A DNA stretch of 64,000 nt from Pelodera strongyloides (lineage: Eukaryota; Nematoda; Chromadorea; Rhabditida; Rhabditidae), in the NCBI GenBank assembly GCA_036852015.1, contig JAANDG010000471.1:52032-116031 (forward strand), given 5' to 3'. Both the position numbers and the translations under genes were made by a program. Below, piece by piece: positions 22,901 to 34,590 of the stretch (position 1 is its first letter; each line of letters starts with the position of its first letter). A model generated the notes under the pieces. That model saw only the letters and a program-made list of their open reading frames with translations, made no database searches and was not told the origin of the DNA.

Positions 22901-25900
22901 TATCGCTTTTTCCCTTTTCCGAATTGTTTGTCAGGTTTTTGTCCATGTTATCAATTTTGAGACAATTGTCCGCATTAGGCATAATACAATGCAACAAGAC
23001 CAGATAGGGACATGAATATAGTTTCGTGTTTCGTAGAGTATGTTTTGGGTAACATATTATTCATATGCATGATTTAAACTAAATGTTGCATTCGTTGCAT
23101 TTACAAATGTAAGAGCACATATCAGGCATAAAGTATAGACGTGTGTTCAATTGTTTTATTTCTGATTTCAGATCAGCAGCGAAAAGGAGCTGGAGAAGTT
23201 GAAGGGTCTTCCGGTGGAAACGATATTCTTCGAAGGAAATCCGTTCAGCGAGAATGCCTCACCGTCCGCCTACCTCAGGTTCTCTACTTTTATAGATGTA
23301 GTGTAGTCTGTGTTCGTTAAGGCGGGTGTATGCGTGGTTTGTGAAACGTATGTAGTATGTATGCAGTACTGAAAATACGTTTACGTTTCAAAACCACATG
23401 TCATGCCGCTTTACACTTCATTTCCTAGTATGTTGGTCGTATGTGCCTCACATCGTCTTTGTTCGATATTATGGATCTCACGCTTATTGACATCTGCCCT
23501 ATATTGTTCAATTTTTATTGAATTGAATGTGAATTCTGCACAAATTCTGTATATTAGTATTAGCGCTTTCACAATCACAATTAATGCGCTGATTGGCTCA
23601 GAATCCGTTGTGTGATTGTGTGTTGTTTGTTTGTGCGCACCGTCACATCAGAAAGTTATGCATCATTCGAAAATAATTCAAGAATCTCTTGAGTTTTAAT
23701 AGTTATGTCAATTAATCAATTTATGATGGTATTCGGTTTTTTTCCTTCGTGTTTCTAATGATTCTTCAGCAACTTAAACTGAAATACTTGAGATACAATA
23801 CGATACAACAAAAACAGAAAAGATTGCTAAGCCGATTTTAAAGTGGATCGAGATTTATTTACAATGTGATGCGAGCACTTATTTCTGTGAATGAGCATCT
23901 GTACATATGATTGCACTTCTTTTCACCGTCTACTTTTTGTAGTAGTAGGTTGGTATTGGTAGATATATTGATTGTATTTCTGTGTGTTTTGTTTGCACGC
24001 TGCCTTAGTCTGTAGTATACTGTGCATGCTTTATTATTATTTTGTAACGAATTTCAGATCTAGCCAATTTCGCCCGAACTTTTATCAGAATCATACTAAC
24101 CTTCCAGCCGTAGCGGTTTTGGTTTATGTGGCTAAAAAGCCAAGTAGGCAGATTAATATGTAGATTATCATTTACATGTATACTTAAGTTTGACTGTAAC
24201 ATTACACAAGCCTCTTGAGCTAAAGTTTATGTTCTTATGATGCTGTCTTGTCTGATCTCATTTTGAATTATATTTATTTGAAATTGGTTCACTAGGACAC
24301 TTTAATTGATACGGATAGTTTTCTTTAAATCGGGTGCCTTTTTAAGCGTGTTGTGATAATTGTGATCTCCTTAATCTTACTTACCTCGAAATGGCAACTT
24401 ATCTTATCTGAAAGTTTTTTTTTTACATTTATCAACTTCTTTATTTGTACTTGGTTGTCAGTCGTTATATTTTTTTTTCGGAGCTTTTCTGTGAACGCAA
24501 CAAGAGCTTTCGTGTTATTTGAAGAAAGATTGATGATTCGTCTTATAGGGCCGTGACGTATACTTACGCACCAATCACGATAAGATATCACAGAAAAGCT
24601 CTGATTACGCATGAAAGTTTGTTAGAGTTTAGTGTAGTCTTTTTGCCTTGTTGTGGTGTCTTAATCGTTTATTTAGCGCGATCCATGCCGTGTTCCCGAG
24701 AGTGTCGATGCTTGTGAGTTTTATATTTTAATTTTCTTTTTTTATGAGTTTACGGAACTTTGAGGCAAGGCTGCAAATGCGGTAAGCGGTGGTCTAAAGT
24801 TAAAGCGGTATTTTACCTTGTTTTGTGTTTTTTGCCTGTTACTAAATAAAAACGAAAACAATGGAAAACATCAAAATAACAGCTAATGGTCACTTCCAAG
24901 AAAAAATAACTCAAAGTTACCTTATTGTAGTGTATGTAAAACCAAAATTGTATGCCCAAACTCCAAACTGCTTTTTTTTACTGTCGAAAAGAGCACAGAG
25001 ATTGGCGAGAGTCGCGCGCGTGAGGATGAAAAGTGCTAGGCAGGTAGAGGATGGCGGAAAAGGAGATGCAATATGCAATACTGCTTTAACATACAGTTTT
25101 TTCTTTATTTGGGAGTTTGTATTTTAATTTTTAGGATGGAACACCAGTGCAGCCGAGTTCTCTGATGCCACTCGCCGAAGAATGCAAGGAACCCCCGATT
25201 AAGGTGCTATTTTTGATCATTAATATGTAACTGATAAGAAACGTGCACCTCCTAAGGAGATGGATTACCGCCTGTCATGGATAATTTTTTTTTTGTTCTT
25301 TTCGTTACGGACAAGAAACATGTATAACTAAAATATTTATTTTTATTCTTTTTTTTCGTAATGGACCAGAAAACAATAATTGTTTGCAGGGTTCTTTCTT
25401 GCCAGAATCATTAAGGCCGATCATCGATGCTTTCCTTGTTGAATTCTTCAAAGTGAGTGATTTTTTTTTATTAAAAATTTGCATATGATACAGTCGATTG
25501 TATTACAAAATGATGTTTTTGCTTATCGTTGAAAATTGTTTTCTGTTGAAAATTGATTTTTGTAGTCCTCACTTTCGATGTGAAATATGTGCTCCTCTGT
25601 CTTTTTTTTAACAAACATCATTTAGCTCTACGATGATCCAAATTGTGAACAGAGCCGGAAAAAGCTGATGCCTGCTTATGAGGAGATCAACGTATGTTAT
25701 TTTCCTATGCGCGTTTACACAAATTTGTTATTTTTTTTTGTCTATGTGTATCTATGTTTGGACGCAGAAGATCTAGTTAACATGTCGTATAGTGTTTTTT
25801 TTGCAGAGCACCTTCACACTCTGTATATCCAACCTTCCCGATGCAGAAAAGGAAAAATTGGAACCTCGCAGCAGGTATTTTTTGTGATTTCAGCTTGTTA

Positions 25901-27878
25901 CATATTTTATATTATATTTGGGAAGTAAGAATATTCTGGTGTAAAAGTAATTCTGCCAGCTCGGTCTTTATATCTCAGCATCCAGTGAATCCATCTTCCC
26001 CTCATTATTTCATATTTATATAATAAGATATTATTCCGTTTCTGTTTTTCTATATTTCTTTATTCTTCTAGTGATTTGTACCCTACATACCTGCGTGCTT
26101 CTCACAATATAGTAAACGAGTCCAAGTGGGCCAGGAGCAGGAAAGCCAGAGTTCACAGGGTCAGTTTCTTGTTTCTTATAATTTTTTTGTAGCTGTTAAA
26201 ATGATTCATCTCCAATGTGATTTTATGGTAATTTAATGTTTTTCTAGTAGTACGCTGTTTTTCGTTTATTTTAGTGTTGTATGATTTTTGAATAGGTTTT
26301 TATTTTTTATGTAATTTGGAGCATTTCTATATTTCAGGGTGCAATGGATATCGCTGTCGCCCTCTCAAAACTGCCCAAAACCAATCACTATGCCGAGAGT
26401 TTTATGCTCGATGTCTCATTAGTTACGGTGAGTGTTACTTTTTGGAATTATTATTGTAGCTTCTTGTGTAAGGTTGTCTGTTGCAGTTTTATTGTCGAAT
26501 ATTGTCAAATCGCAGAACACCAAAGCTGCATACATTCTTTGACATCATGGTGTTTCGTTGTCCTGTATTTTTTGGGGCCATAATTAGGAATTAGGAATAA
26601 TGTTGTACGAAATTGCGCTATAGTTTTTTTCTGGCTGTTGTTGTTTTTATTCGTTGTGTTGATTGCAGGATAAGTTGCTGATGTTCTCTATACAAGGCCT
26701 GTTCGAAGACGGTGATCTCGCCAAGAAGAATGAACTTCCTGTTCTCAACTTCTTCCAAAGGCAGTTCCTTGTAGCACCCAGAGGAGAAGGGTGCGTTTGC
26801 GTTTGTGTGCAGAATTCACTTTTTCATCTTATACAATTTTTGTGTCCACCTGTTTACCCATGAGGAATTGTTATGTATTGGTGAGCCGCTGGGAATCTTC
26901 TGTATTGTTAAAGCGAAATACCGGCCGGTTTTTGAAACGCATCGTGAGAAGCTGAATTCTGACGTATTTATGCTATTACTCGAATTTAGCTCGATTTTTT
27001 ATTCTAATTTATGTTCATTTGCATAAGCCAAATAAGAATTCTGGTCTGCTCGATGAGTTTCAAAATCAGGCCGGTATTTCGGGTTTCTTTTGTGTAATTG
27101 CTTTTTCATTGTAATATTCGTTTTTCAGTCAATTGGTCGTTGTTTCCGACCAACTCTTCATCTCGTATAATTCTGCGGCTCGTGTTGCTCGTTATAGACA
27201 TCTGATGAACAAGGCCAACAGGAATACCGAGTCACAGGTACTTTATAGTTGATATCAGTTATCTATCCTTTATTTGTTATATATCAAATTGCTGACCAAT
27301 TGTGATGTGGCCAAGCTGTTCTCGCGATTTCACAATTGATTGCAAGTAGTTTCTCTGTTTTCAGAATGCAACCCCAGCCGTGTCAGTTACTGATGTGACC
27401 GCTGCGCTTCAAAACCAAAACGTCCTGCAACCAGGACAAATCAACGACGAGGTAGCTTATTTTATGCTTCTTTTCTGATGAAAATTAAATTTACAGAATT
27501 TCTTTGGTTCCTTGTCTTTGTGTCTTTGTATTATGAAATCAACGTGGATTATATTTTTGTTTACAGCTCAAACGACAAATGATTCTGGAATTCTCTCGTG
27601 AGTCCGGTATGAAGCCAGAATGGAGTGAGAAATGTCTCGTTGATTCGGATTGGAACTATCAGGTGAGTAGCTTTTGCTTTGCCTTTGCATGTTTCTTAAT
27701 ATATTCTTAGTGCAACCAGAAATATATTTTGAGCTTTATTGTTACTAATTTTCTGGAATGATGTTTAGGTTGGTGGAATATGAAATCAATATTGCTGTTT
27801 TTACTATTTTGTGTTTAGGAGGCTGGAAGAGCGTTTCTTGCACACAGGGCCTCAATCCCACCAGATGCATTTGTCTAA
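19952..27878 (+). CDS. nxf-1: Nuclear RNA export factor 1 (NXF1/TAP)
   Basis: NXF1 with its partner p15/NXT1 carries bulk mRNA through the nuclear pore. Twenty-two exons join in frame to 632 aa: 19952-20072, 20191-20297, 20460-20540, 21212-21268, 21439-21519, 21746-21817, 22044-22164, 22370-22479, 22792-22878, 23172-23278, 24677-24713, 25135-25203, 25390-25452, 25626-25691, 25807-25874, 26072-26159, 26338-26427, 26669-26790, 27129-27237, 27365-27451, 27567-27662, 27819-27878. The Arg/Gly-rich N-terminal cargo-binding region is residues 1-103. The RRM is about 104-174 (IRFGRKFGIQWVLRQLSQQ). Leucine-rich repeats follow at about 210-325 (HVTALSLQGNRLRQL, VKVLDLRDNQ). The NTF2-like domain is about 350-550 (SFLPESLRPIIDAFLVEFF). 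The C-terminal UBA-like domain (578-632) has MILEFSRESGMKPEWSEKCL for FG-nucleoporin binding. The ATG sits directly behind a ttacag acceptor, a likely trans-splice site. Length matches the family (about 620 aa). Confidence 0.96.
20690..20862. mobile_element. Small inverted-repeat element in nxf-1 intron 3
   Basis: The ends are CAGGCTATAA and TTATAGCCTG, a perfect 10-base inverted pair. The motif CGGAGATGGT occurs three times inside (about 20716, 20799 and 20819). It is probably a MITE of a family seen once here. Confidence 0.5.
23317..23413. mobile_element. Short MITE family C copy in nxf-1 intron 10
   Basis: The left end TTAAGGCGGGTGTATGCGTG with GTTTGTGAAACGTAT mirrors the right end ACGTTTCAAAACCACATGTC with ATGCCGCTTTA. 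It is an internally deleted copy of about 97 bases. Confidence 0.7.
24481..24601. repeat. 14-base inverted repeat in nxf-1 intron 10
   Basis: GAGCTTTTCTGTGA at 24481-24494 is exactly complementary to TCACAGAAAAGCTC at 24588-24601. This gives a stem with a 93-base loop, or the ends of a small inverted-repeat element. It lies in the longest intron of the gene (23279-24676). Confidence 0.7.
26908..27082. mobile_element. MITE family B copy in nxf-1 intron 18
   Basis: It begins TTAAAGCGAAATACCGGCCG, then GTTTTTGAAACGCATCG, and ends in the inverse (GAGTTTCAAAATCAGGCCGG, TATTTCG). Relatives lie at 35571-35751 and 52824-53005, sharing an interior with CTCGAATTTAGCTCGATTTT and TTCATTTGCATAAGC. Confidence 0.8.
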
Positions 27879-30056
27879 GATTCGGGAGCGGGAACGTTTG
27901 CCCAGAAGAGTGCACCTACGGAGCTGTTCACGTATAATTGCAAGAAATTAATAGTCGTATGTTATGCTTCAATCTCACATAGCTCGTGTGTGTTACAGTA
28001 TTACTGTGTCTCAAATTCCCATATTTGGGATATTTGTATCTGATATTGATTGGCTAATGGTAAAGTAATAATTTATTAGAATGCCTTTTCTACTATATTG
28101 AATACCACCTACTCTTCACATTTACTGATCACAAAAACGTCCTAAAACCTAAAACGAATAAGTAGAACATGATCATGCTGAAAATTTGACAAAAAAAAAG
28201 ACTTAGAAAAAGATTGAATTGAAATAGAAAGTTCGGGAAACTGTTAGAAGAAGTAAACGGATATTTTTGTGATATTGAAGAAATTTGTATTATTAATCCA
28301 TGATTTCCCCCTACACCCTTTGTATAATTTGTCTCACTTTATTATTGAATCGATATTTGTTAATCATGGCCTCTTTAGATGGCCCCAGTTTGGCAACTTT
28401 TTGGCGCAGTGTTTTAGCTTTGTGAAAACCTATATAATAATTTTGTATTATGTAGCTTCTTGTTATCATGATATAACTATCCTGAGTTCTTTTCTTTCCG
28501 TAAGTAGTTGGTCGATTCTTGGACCCGTTCCTATCTAATTTGACATTTTGATGCTTCCAAATTTGTTTTCGTTCGTTAACTCTGTGAGTTTCACACAAAC
28601 GGCGAAGATACCTACCTACCACCGACCTGGTGAACATTCGCCCCAGAGACTTGCTCGCCAGACCGTGTATCCCACTACTCTGACAACCCCCTTGACACCC
28701 TTTGACACCCCTTGATATACACTTGACTCCCAGGATCCATGGTCCTGGATGTGATGCCTTCTGTGCACACGTCGGTCACTTGCGGTATCTGGTCCAGCTT
28801 TATGTCTCGCCACTACCCTGTAATGTTCATTAGCGAAGGTGGAAAGATGGTATCTTTACTGTGTTTTTCTGAAGACGGTATCTCACAGAGGTAGATTTTT
28901 TTGTTAAATATACACCAAAATGTCACTTTAGAATGATGAGATTTCCCATTTTATAGATTGAATTTCTGTTGTTCTTACCTTTGTTGATTGATTGTTTTTT
29001 GTGTATGAAATGTGCTAAAGTTAGAAGCTATGATTAGTTTATACATTTTGATATGGATGATACTGTGGTGCATGAACACATGCTTTGCTTATTTGATTAT
29101 TATGATGTGTGCTTGGGATGTTAAAGACTTTATAGTTAAAAAAAATTTGTTTTTTTCAATTTTTTGCGATTTTGTATGGGAAAATTAGCTTCCGGCGATT
29201 TGCCGAAATACTAGTCGAGGGATAACATCCGAAGCAAAACGAAATGTTGACACTCCTGCACATGGGCGGTAAACGCACGGTTGTTTACTCCTCCTTTTTT
29301 CGTAGTTGAGACCGACCGCTAATTCGCTTTAACGTAAAGAAAAGTGAACATGCAAAACAATTAATTCCTATGGATTAGAGTTGAGGAAAGACATATGAGG
29401 AAGTGAATTCACAATGTTAGAGGAATTAACAATTTGGTGTATGAAAGGCGGCGGAGCAGTGGGAAAGTCACAGGAATTGGTCTTCAGGCGTGTAGTTGCG
29501 TGTATTCACCGTTGTCTGTTTCTCCAATCGTCCATCAACCGGTCAACCTCACGCCTTCCGCTCTGATATGCACCGACTGCCGTTTCGAACATTCTGAAAG
29601 TTACCATATTCATAAATAATTTACCAGACACCTGAGGCGACTTTCCGATATTCCGATGCTACGTAAGCTTAGGTAGTACTTAGAATTAGAAGTTCTTGCA
29701 AAAAAGGAGCATATTTATTTATATGAAACGTCTGAAGCGTGTATTCTAATGCGCATGTAATAAGATTCAGTTGCGCTTATTTTGGAGAGTTGCGAAAAGT
29801 GGCCTACTTAAGCCGAACGCCTGAAACGTAGAAAACGTTGCGGTCGTAAAAACAAACAAAATTTCAAACTCTTCTCTTTTATATAAACATGCCCACAGTC
29901 ATAGAGTATTGATGGAGAGAAAGATAAGCAATACAACAAATATGGTCGTTATTCATTTGAATAATAGGTGTGTGAACGTGTGCACTAGCACTAGTATTGA
30001 CACTAAATACAAAAGTGATGTAAGTTTCGTATTATATTTGTTCCTAGATTTAGTTC
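27879..30056. other. Intergenic region downstream of nxf-1 and the amine oxidase
   Basis: The two genes converge here. A possible nxf-1 3' UTR follows the stop. 28616-28813 is relatively GC-rich with ccccttgacaccc-type short repeats, but no exon could be supported. I looked on the minus strand for the missing C-terminal exon of the amine oxidase (an HGA-type motif) and did not find it. Confidence 0.5.
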
Positions 30057-33000
30057 CTATACGACCCACCTATAATGTGTTGCTTCTCCGGCGAATAGCA
30101 ACTTAATCTTTCCATTGTTTCTCACAGGAATAGCCAGATCAGCATGTTTGAGCCGCAAGGCTGCCTGAGCCTTACTTACGTATGAGTAAGAACCCAGAAG
30201 TAGTTCATTCTGGGTGAGCTTGGTCCTGAAATGGTCACGTACTTCTCCCAGGTAAGATCTCTGTATGAAGTTTCCCAAAGCTCTAGACTATTCTCACGTT
30301 TTTGAGTGCAAGCTAAGGGCTACCACAAACACTAAACGAAAGGTTTGTCCTTACCTAATGATTTCCGCAGGCGGTGATATACTGTAGTTTCCAGTGGTAT
30401 ATCTTACAAGTTGCGTGGTCTTTTCTTTAAACTCTTCATCAGAAAGTGAATCGAATAATTTGTGCCCTCGGCCGGCAATCCATCCCATCAGAGTGTTCGG
30501 TTCCCAGGGTACTGTCTGCAAGGGATTGATGTTATGGGAACGGTTACCCAAACCGGGGAACTTTTGTAGATTCACGTGGAAATTTATGAGAAACGGTAAG
30601 TTCCCAGTTCTTTTCGGGAGTAATAATTGCGTATTAACTTACCTGTAATGTGGTCAGTTCCTCTTCGAATGGATCAAGCTGTCCTTCTCGTCCCTCGCAA
30701 CCCTCAAATGTTAATGTAAAATAAAAGGGTAAAATGCATCCCTTTGTATCAAGTATCAACCAGGATCGAACCCGTAATCTTCACACGAGCAACCACTAAG
30801 CCTTTTTACGAATGAAAAGGCGAATTTACCTGCTTAATGTTTTAGTAAAGTGTGGTGAATATTGCGGTAAATATACAGTGAATCAAGGTAAGTTAATCAT
30901 ACATTGATAGAGAATATAGATGACTGAGTTATTCTCTCACATATTTTGTGCCGGCTTATCTCAGGTTTAGACCAAATATAAGCTAACCTGAATTGGCAAC
31001 GGAGCAATTGAATGAGTGTCTGGGGACCACCACGGCTCGTCCCAACGGAAGAATACTTTGCACGAACCGCCGAAACCTTAGAAATGACACTTCTAGAAAA
31101 ATGGTATTACCTTATGTCAGATACATTGAAGAGGTGGAGACTATCGTCATTTGTGTTTTTCCAAAACATTACTAGGACTAGGGTTCTAGTCTTTACACTA
31201 TACACTGATGCTATCAGCCCAGGTTTTCCAAGTCCTTCTAATACTATAGTGAAAAGTTTTTCACAGGGTTCAGTCATTGCTCCAGCAAAAAACCTTACAA
31301 ATTGATACCAATCAAACCTAAGCCGTTTTCCCTACTTCCCTCCCACTCACCTATATTCTTGATCAGTTTTCTCTTGTAATTTCCGAGAGGTGGTGTGAAG
31401 AGGGAGTTGTGGTACTTCTTAAGATGTCCCAATGATACCGTAACCATGACGTAGTCGTATTGATCTTCAATTTCAATTCCTCCTTTCACTTGGAGCTTGA
31501 TCTTTTCCCCCGAATAATCGATATTTTCGATTTGGTGATTGAAATTGATCCACTCTTTTGGAGTGTATGACGCCATGTGATCGATAATGCCTGAGAATGA
31601 GTATTGCTTATGGTTAGTATGCATAGTATTGCTTGGAAGGGGTCATGTCTCATGTTCTCATGTAGATACTTGGGATTTGTGTGAACATCTGAAGGCGACC
31701 ATAGTTATGAATAACGACGTCATCGTTCAGTACCTTTATATCCGATTCTATTAGTTGTGTATGAAACTCCAATCTCTCCCAAATCGTCCCAATCAGCGAG
31801 ATTTCGAAGACTTTGCTGAAAACGTGACAAGAAAATGCTTTGTATACATTAATCAAACTCGGATGGTGTCAGACGGTGGTGAGTGGTGATGGCCTGGCAA
31901 ACACACGGGGGTCTTTCCTAATTATTTGCTTGTAAAATAATCATTAATTGCAATACTTACATCACTCCAGTCGGAGGCCCATTCAAATTCCCAATAAGAT
32001 CTGTATGGACGACTTAGGGCATCGAACAATTGACGGCGCTCTCCTGTCACGTTATTCTTCTGAAATAGAATAGAATAGAATAGAGCTTGTATTGCACTTG
32101 ATTCGTATTTAGGTTCATGGAACATGACAACAAAAGATCTGATATTAGATAACAGACCTTTATGAATTCACTGTAATCCTCATCATATAACATCTTCATT
32201 GTGTGACTGTACGACTTTTTCTCGTTCTCTAATGCCAAGGTACGGTATTTTAAATCAAGTGGATCGATAAATTGCATGAACTCATCGAAATGTTCCCTGG
32301 AATCGGTATCGGTGTTTTCGCTTTTTGAATTTAATAAGTTTAATAACATTATTAACATTACATTACCAACTTCAAGGCGCATTCGAAATATATACAGAAA
32401 ATAAGAGAGAAATCGCCTAAAAGTTTAGTGTGGCCATTCATAAACAATAAACTCACTTTTTAATGGGACATTTCCCAGAAAGATATTTGGAATCAGTGAA
32501 ATGTGCCAAATCGGACAGTTCACCATCAATTAGATTCAATTTTGAGGCGATTATGTAGAGTGGATTGGTTTCCCCGTTGATAAATTGGGCACCCATTTGG
32601 AGGAAACCGCCTTCTGGAATGAAAAATTGGTGTCAAATACAATACGAAGCGCATTCTGGTATTCTATGTCTATGTGTTAGCTCGTACGAGAGAGATCGGA
32701 TTTGCTTTTTTTCGAATAAAAAGCCTTTACCATATGGAAAGATAACTAAATAATTACCGTAACTTGCTTACTGTAAGGTATTGAGTGTATCCTTCCTCCT
32801 ACTCTGTCTGCTCCCTCATAAATTGTGTATGGAATTCCGAGTTCTCTCAACCTTCGCCCAGCCGATAAACCGGCCATTCCAGCTCCAATTATGGCGATTT
32901 TTGGATGTTCAACATTTTGTTGCAAACTTATCTAAACTAATATTGGCCAGGGAGGGTTCATTGCTATTTGTGAATGAGGAACACACGTAGGAAGGATTTT

Positions 33001-33250
33001 CTTGGGGTGGGATTATAAATTAATAATCAGTTTTTTATTGTTTCCTTAGAAGATCACAGACGATTAATTCCAATTAGCTTGCTCCTGCATGGCCATATGA
33101 TATAGGCATCAACAATGCACATTTGACATTTGACAGTATCAGTATGTTTGTCTCATGCAAACTGACATTTTGTATAATAAAATTGGTGCAAAAAAAACGT
33201 ACCACAATATGCAGCAATAATAGGAAAATCACCCATAATCGAAGAATCAT
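30057..33250 (-). CDS. Secreted FAD-dependent amine oxidase, C-terminus short
   Basis: This is a flavin amine oxidase of the polyamine/spermine oxidase superfamily. Eleven exons join in frame (507 aa): 33203-33250, 32772-32931, 32457-32613, 32158-32416, 31961-32059, 31734-31815, 31351-31590, 30988-31076, 30643-30702, 30355-30515, 30057-30225. Residues 1-16 (MILRLWVIFLLLLHIV) form a signal peptide, so the enzyme should enter the secretory pathway. The dinucleotide fold is IAIIGAGMAGLSAGRRL (28-44), followed by YEGADRVGGRIHSIPYKGGF and QMGAQFINGE. Further family motifs are SDWSDV, VTVSLGHLKKYH, CKVFFRWDEPWW, GWIAGRGHK, LLLGSYSYVS and LLFAGEATH near the end. The family normally continues with a T-x-HGA-x-x-SG segment that closes the FAD site. 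Here a stop follows after HYRWVV, although a donor-like tatag|gtgggt sits there. A further exon was not found. Substrate is unknown. Confidence 0.85.
30748..30806 (-). repeat. tRNA-like fragment with A and B box
   Basis: On the minus strand GGCTTAGTGGTTGCTCGTG (A-box-like) is followed after only about 10 bases by GGGTTCGATCCTGG (B-box-like). The boxes are too close for a tRNA, so this is an internally deleted pseudo-tRNA or SINE. It lies in intron 8 of the amine oxidase. Confidence 0.5.
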
Positions 33251-33278
33251 TTTCTATTCTAAAACATCCAAGGGATCA

Positions 33279-33438
33279 TTAAAGCGAAATGGTAGCCTCT
33301 TTGGAAAATTTGCATATGATAAGCAAATCCTATGTATCCTATGCTAATTTTGTACGATTGCCGTGGACGATCGTACACAATTAGCATAGGATAGCTTATC
33401 ATATGCAAATTTTCCAAAGGGGCTAGCATTTCGCTTTA
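33279..33438. mobile_element. MITE family A, palindromic copy
   Basis: This is a near-complete palindrome. The left arm TTAAAGCGAAATGGTAGCCT continues through GCATATGATAAGCAAATCC, TATGTATCCTATGCTAA, and the right arm inverts it, ending GCTAGCATTTCGCTTTAA. The full second copy is 53452-53593 and a partial one is at 39311-39352. It sits in the promoter of the amine oxidase gene. Confidence 0.88.
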
Positions 33439-33854
33439 AAAAATAAACTATTGAGCATAATTGCATAATTTCACGCTTTTGCTTGTTGTTTTGGTGGCGA
33501 TTATAAACTAAAGAAAAGAGAAACTGGTTTAAGAATGTTATTTTTTATGAAAAAAAGAAAACTGGACCCTTGGTGCTATCAATATTTGAAGATCAATTAA
33601 TGAGAAAGGACTTTCGTCTGACTGATATTAATTACATTCTCACAATTCAAATGTTGTGATAAGAAAGAAAACATCACTCTTTTTTTCTTTTGCACTGATT
33701 TTGCTCGCTTTATCAGCACTACTAATTGAAAGCTAAAACACAAGAATAAAGAAACTTCGAGAACTTCTTGATGTATTTAGTTTTCTTCTTTATCCGAGGC
33801 TTTGTTTGCTCCTACGGTCTACTATTTGCGAAAGGGTGATGCTCTACTATTTAG

Positions 33855-34014
33855 AGGAGGAGGCTCACGAGAATGAAGTGCTCAAATAGTTTCCTTTTAT
33901 CGAAAGATGATGGTATCTTCCAATTAAAAGCTTTTGCTTTGTTCGGAATTTAATACCATCATCTTTCGATAAAAGGAAACCATTTGAGCACTTCATTCTC
34001 GTGAGCCTCCTCCT
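33855..34014. mobile_element. Foldback element with ~60-base arms
   Basis: The left arm (33855-33914: GAGGAGGCTCACGAGAATGA, AGTGCTCAAATAGTTTCC, TTTTATCGAAAGATGATGGT) is exactly repeated in inverse at 33953-34014 with only one or two mismatches. The spacer is about 38 bases. Transcribed, it would form a long hairpin. Confidence 0.85.
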
Positions 34015-34590
34015 TTAACTTTTTATAAATGCAATCCCTCAGATTTTATGCTATAGTGCTGGGTCTTCAATATTACAGATTGAAACTTTTTGTTGAGGTT
34101 GAAAGCTACTCGTATTACAGTAGATTCATATTTGGGTCTTATTTTTTTCTAATTCGCACCCGTTTTTTTTTTGGTATTTCAGAAAGAAATACTTCGTGTG
34201 TCAATTAAATTATTTGTCGATTCCCTCCTACAATGTGTATAGAAATAAAACTCATTTCAAAAAACAAATCGTTCGCCTAAACTTATCTTTTCACGTATTA
34301 TAGAAACGTATCCTGTGAATTTATTCATGAAACCCGTTTATTTCCACATAACATGAACTAAACTACAACGTGTGAAAAAAAGAAGAATAAAGAGCCAACT
34401 AATTGAGAGAATTGTCTGAACATTATATATTGGAGATCATTTTTGTATTAAAGCAAAAGTTCATTTCTTTGACGCTCGATCAATGGACAATTCCAAAGAT
34501 AGAGCATATCAACATAAAACTGCCACGGAATATCATTTAGCATATGAAAATAAAATAAAACTGAAACCAAAAAAATTAAATTGAGAAAGG

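Larger units (their letters stand above)
33251..34590. other. Intergenic region with two palindromic elements
   Basis: This is the promoter side of the amine oxidase gene and the 3' side of the next minus-strand gene. It contains a family A MITE ending only 29 bases from the amine oxidase start codon and a separate foldback at 33855-34014. No coding signal was seen. Confidence 0.7.

Noticed and set aside
28616..28813. Minus-strand frame with DHGSWESS as the missing amine oxidase C-terminus
   Set aside because: Only the HG pair resembles the expected HGA-x-x-SG motif. There is no phase-matched acceptor and the rest of the frame does not fit the family.
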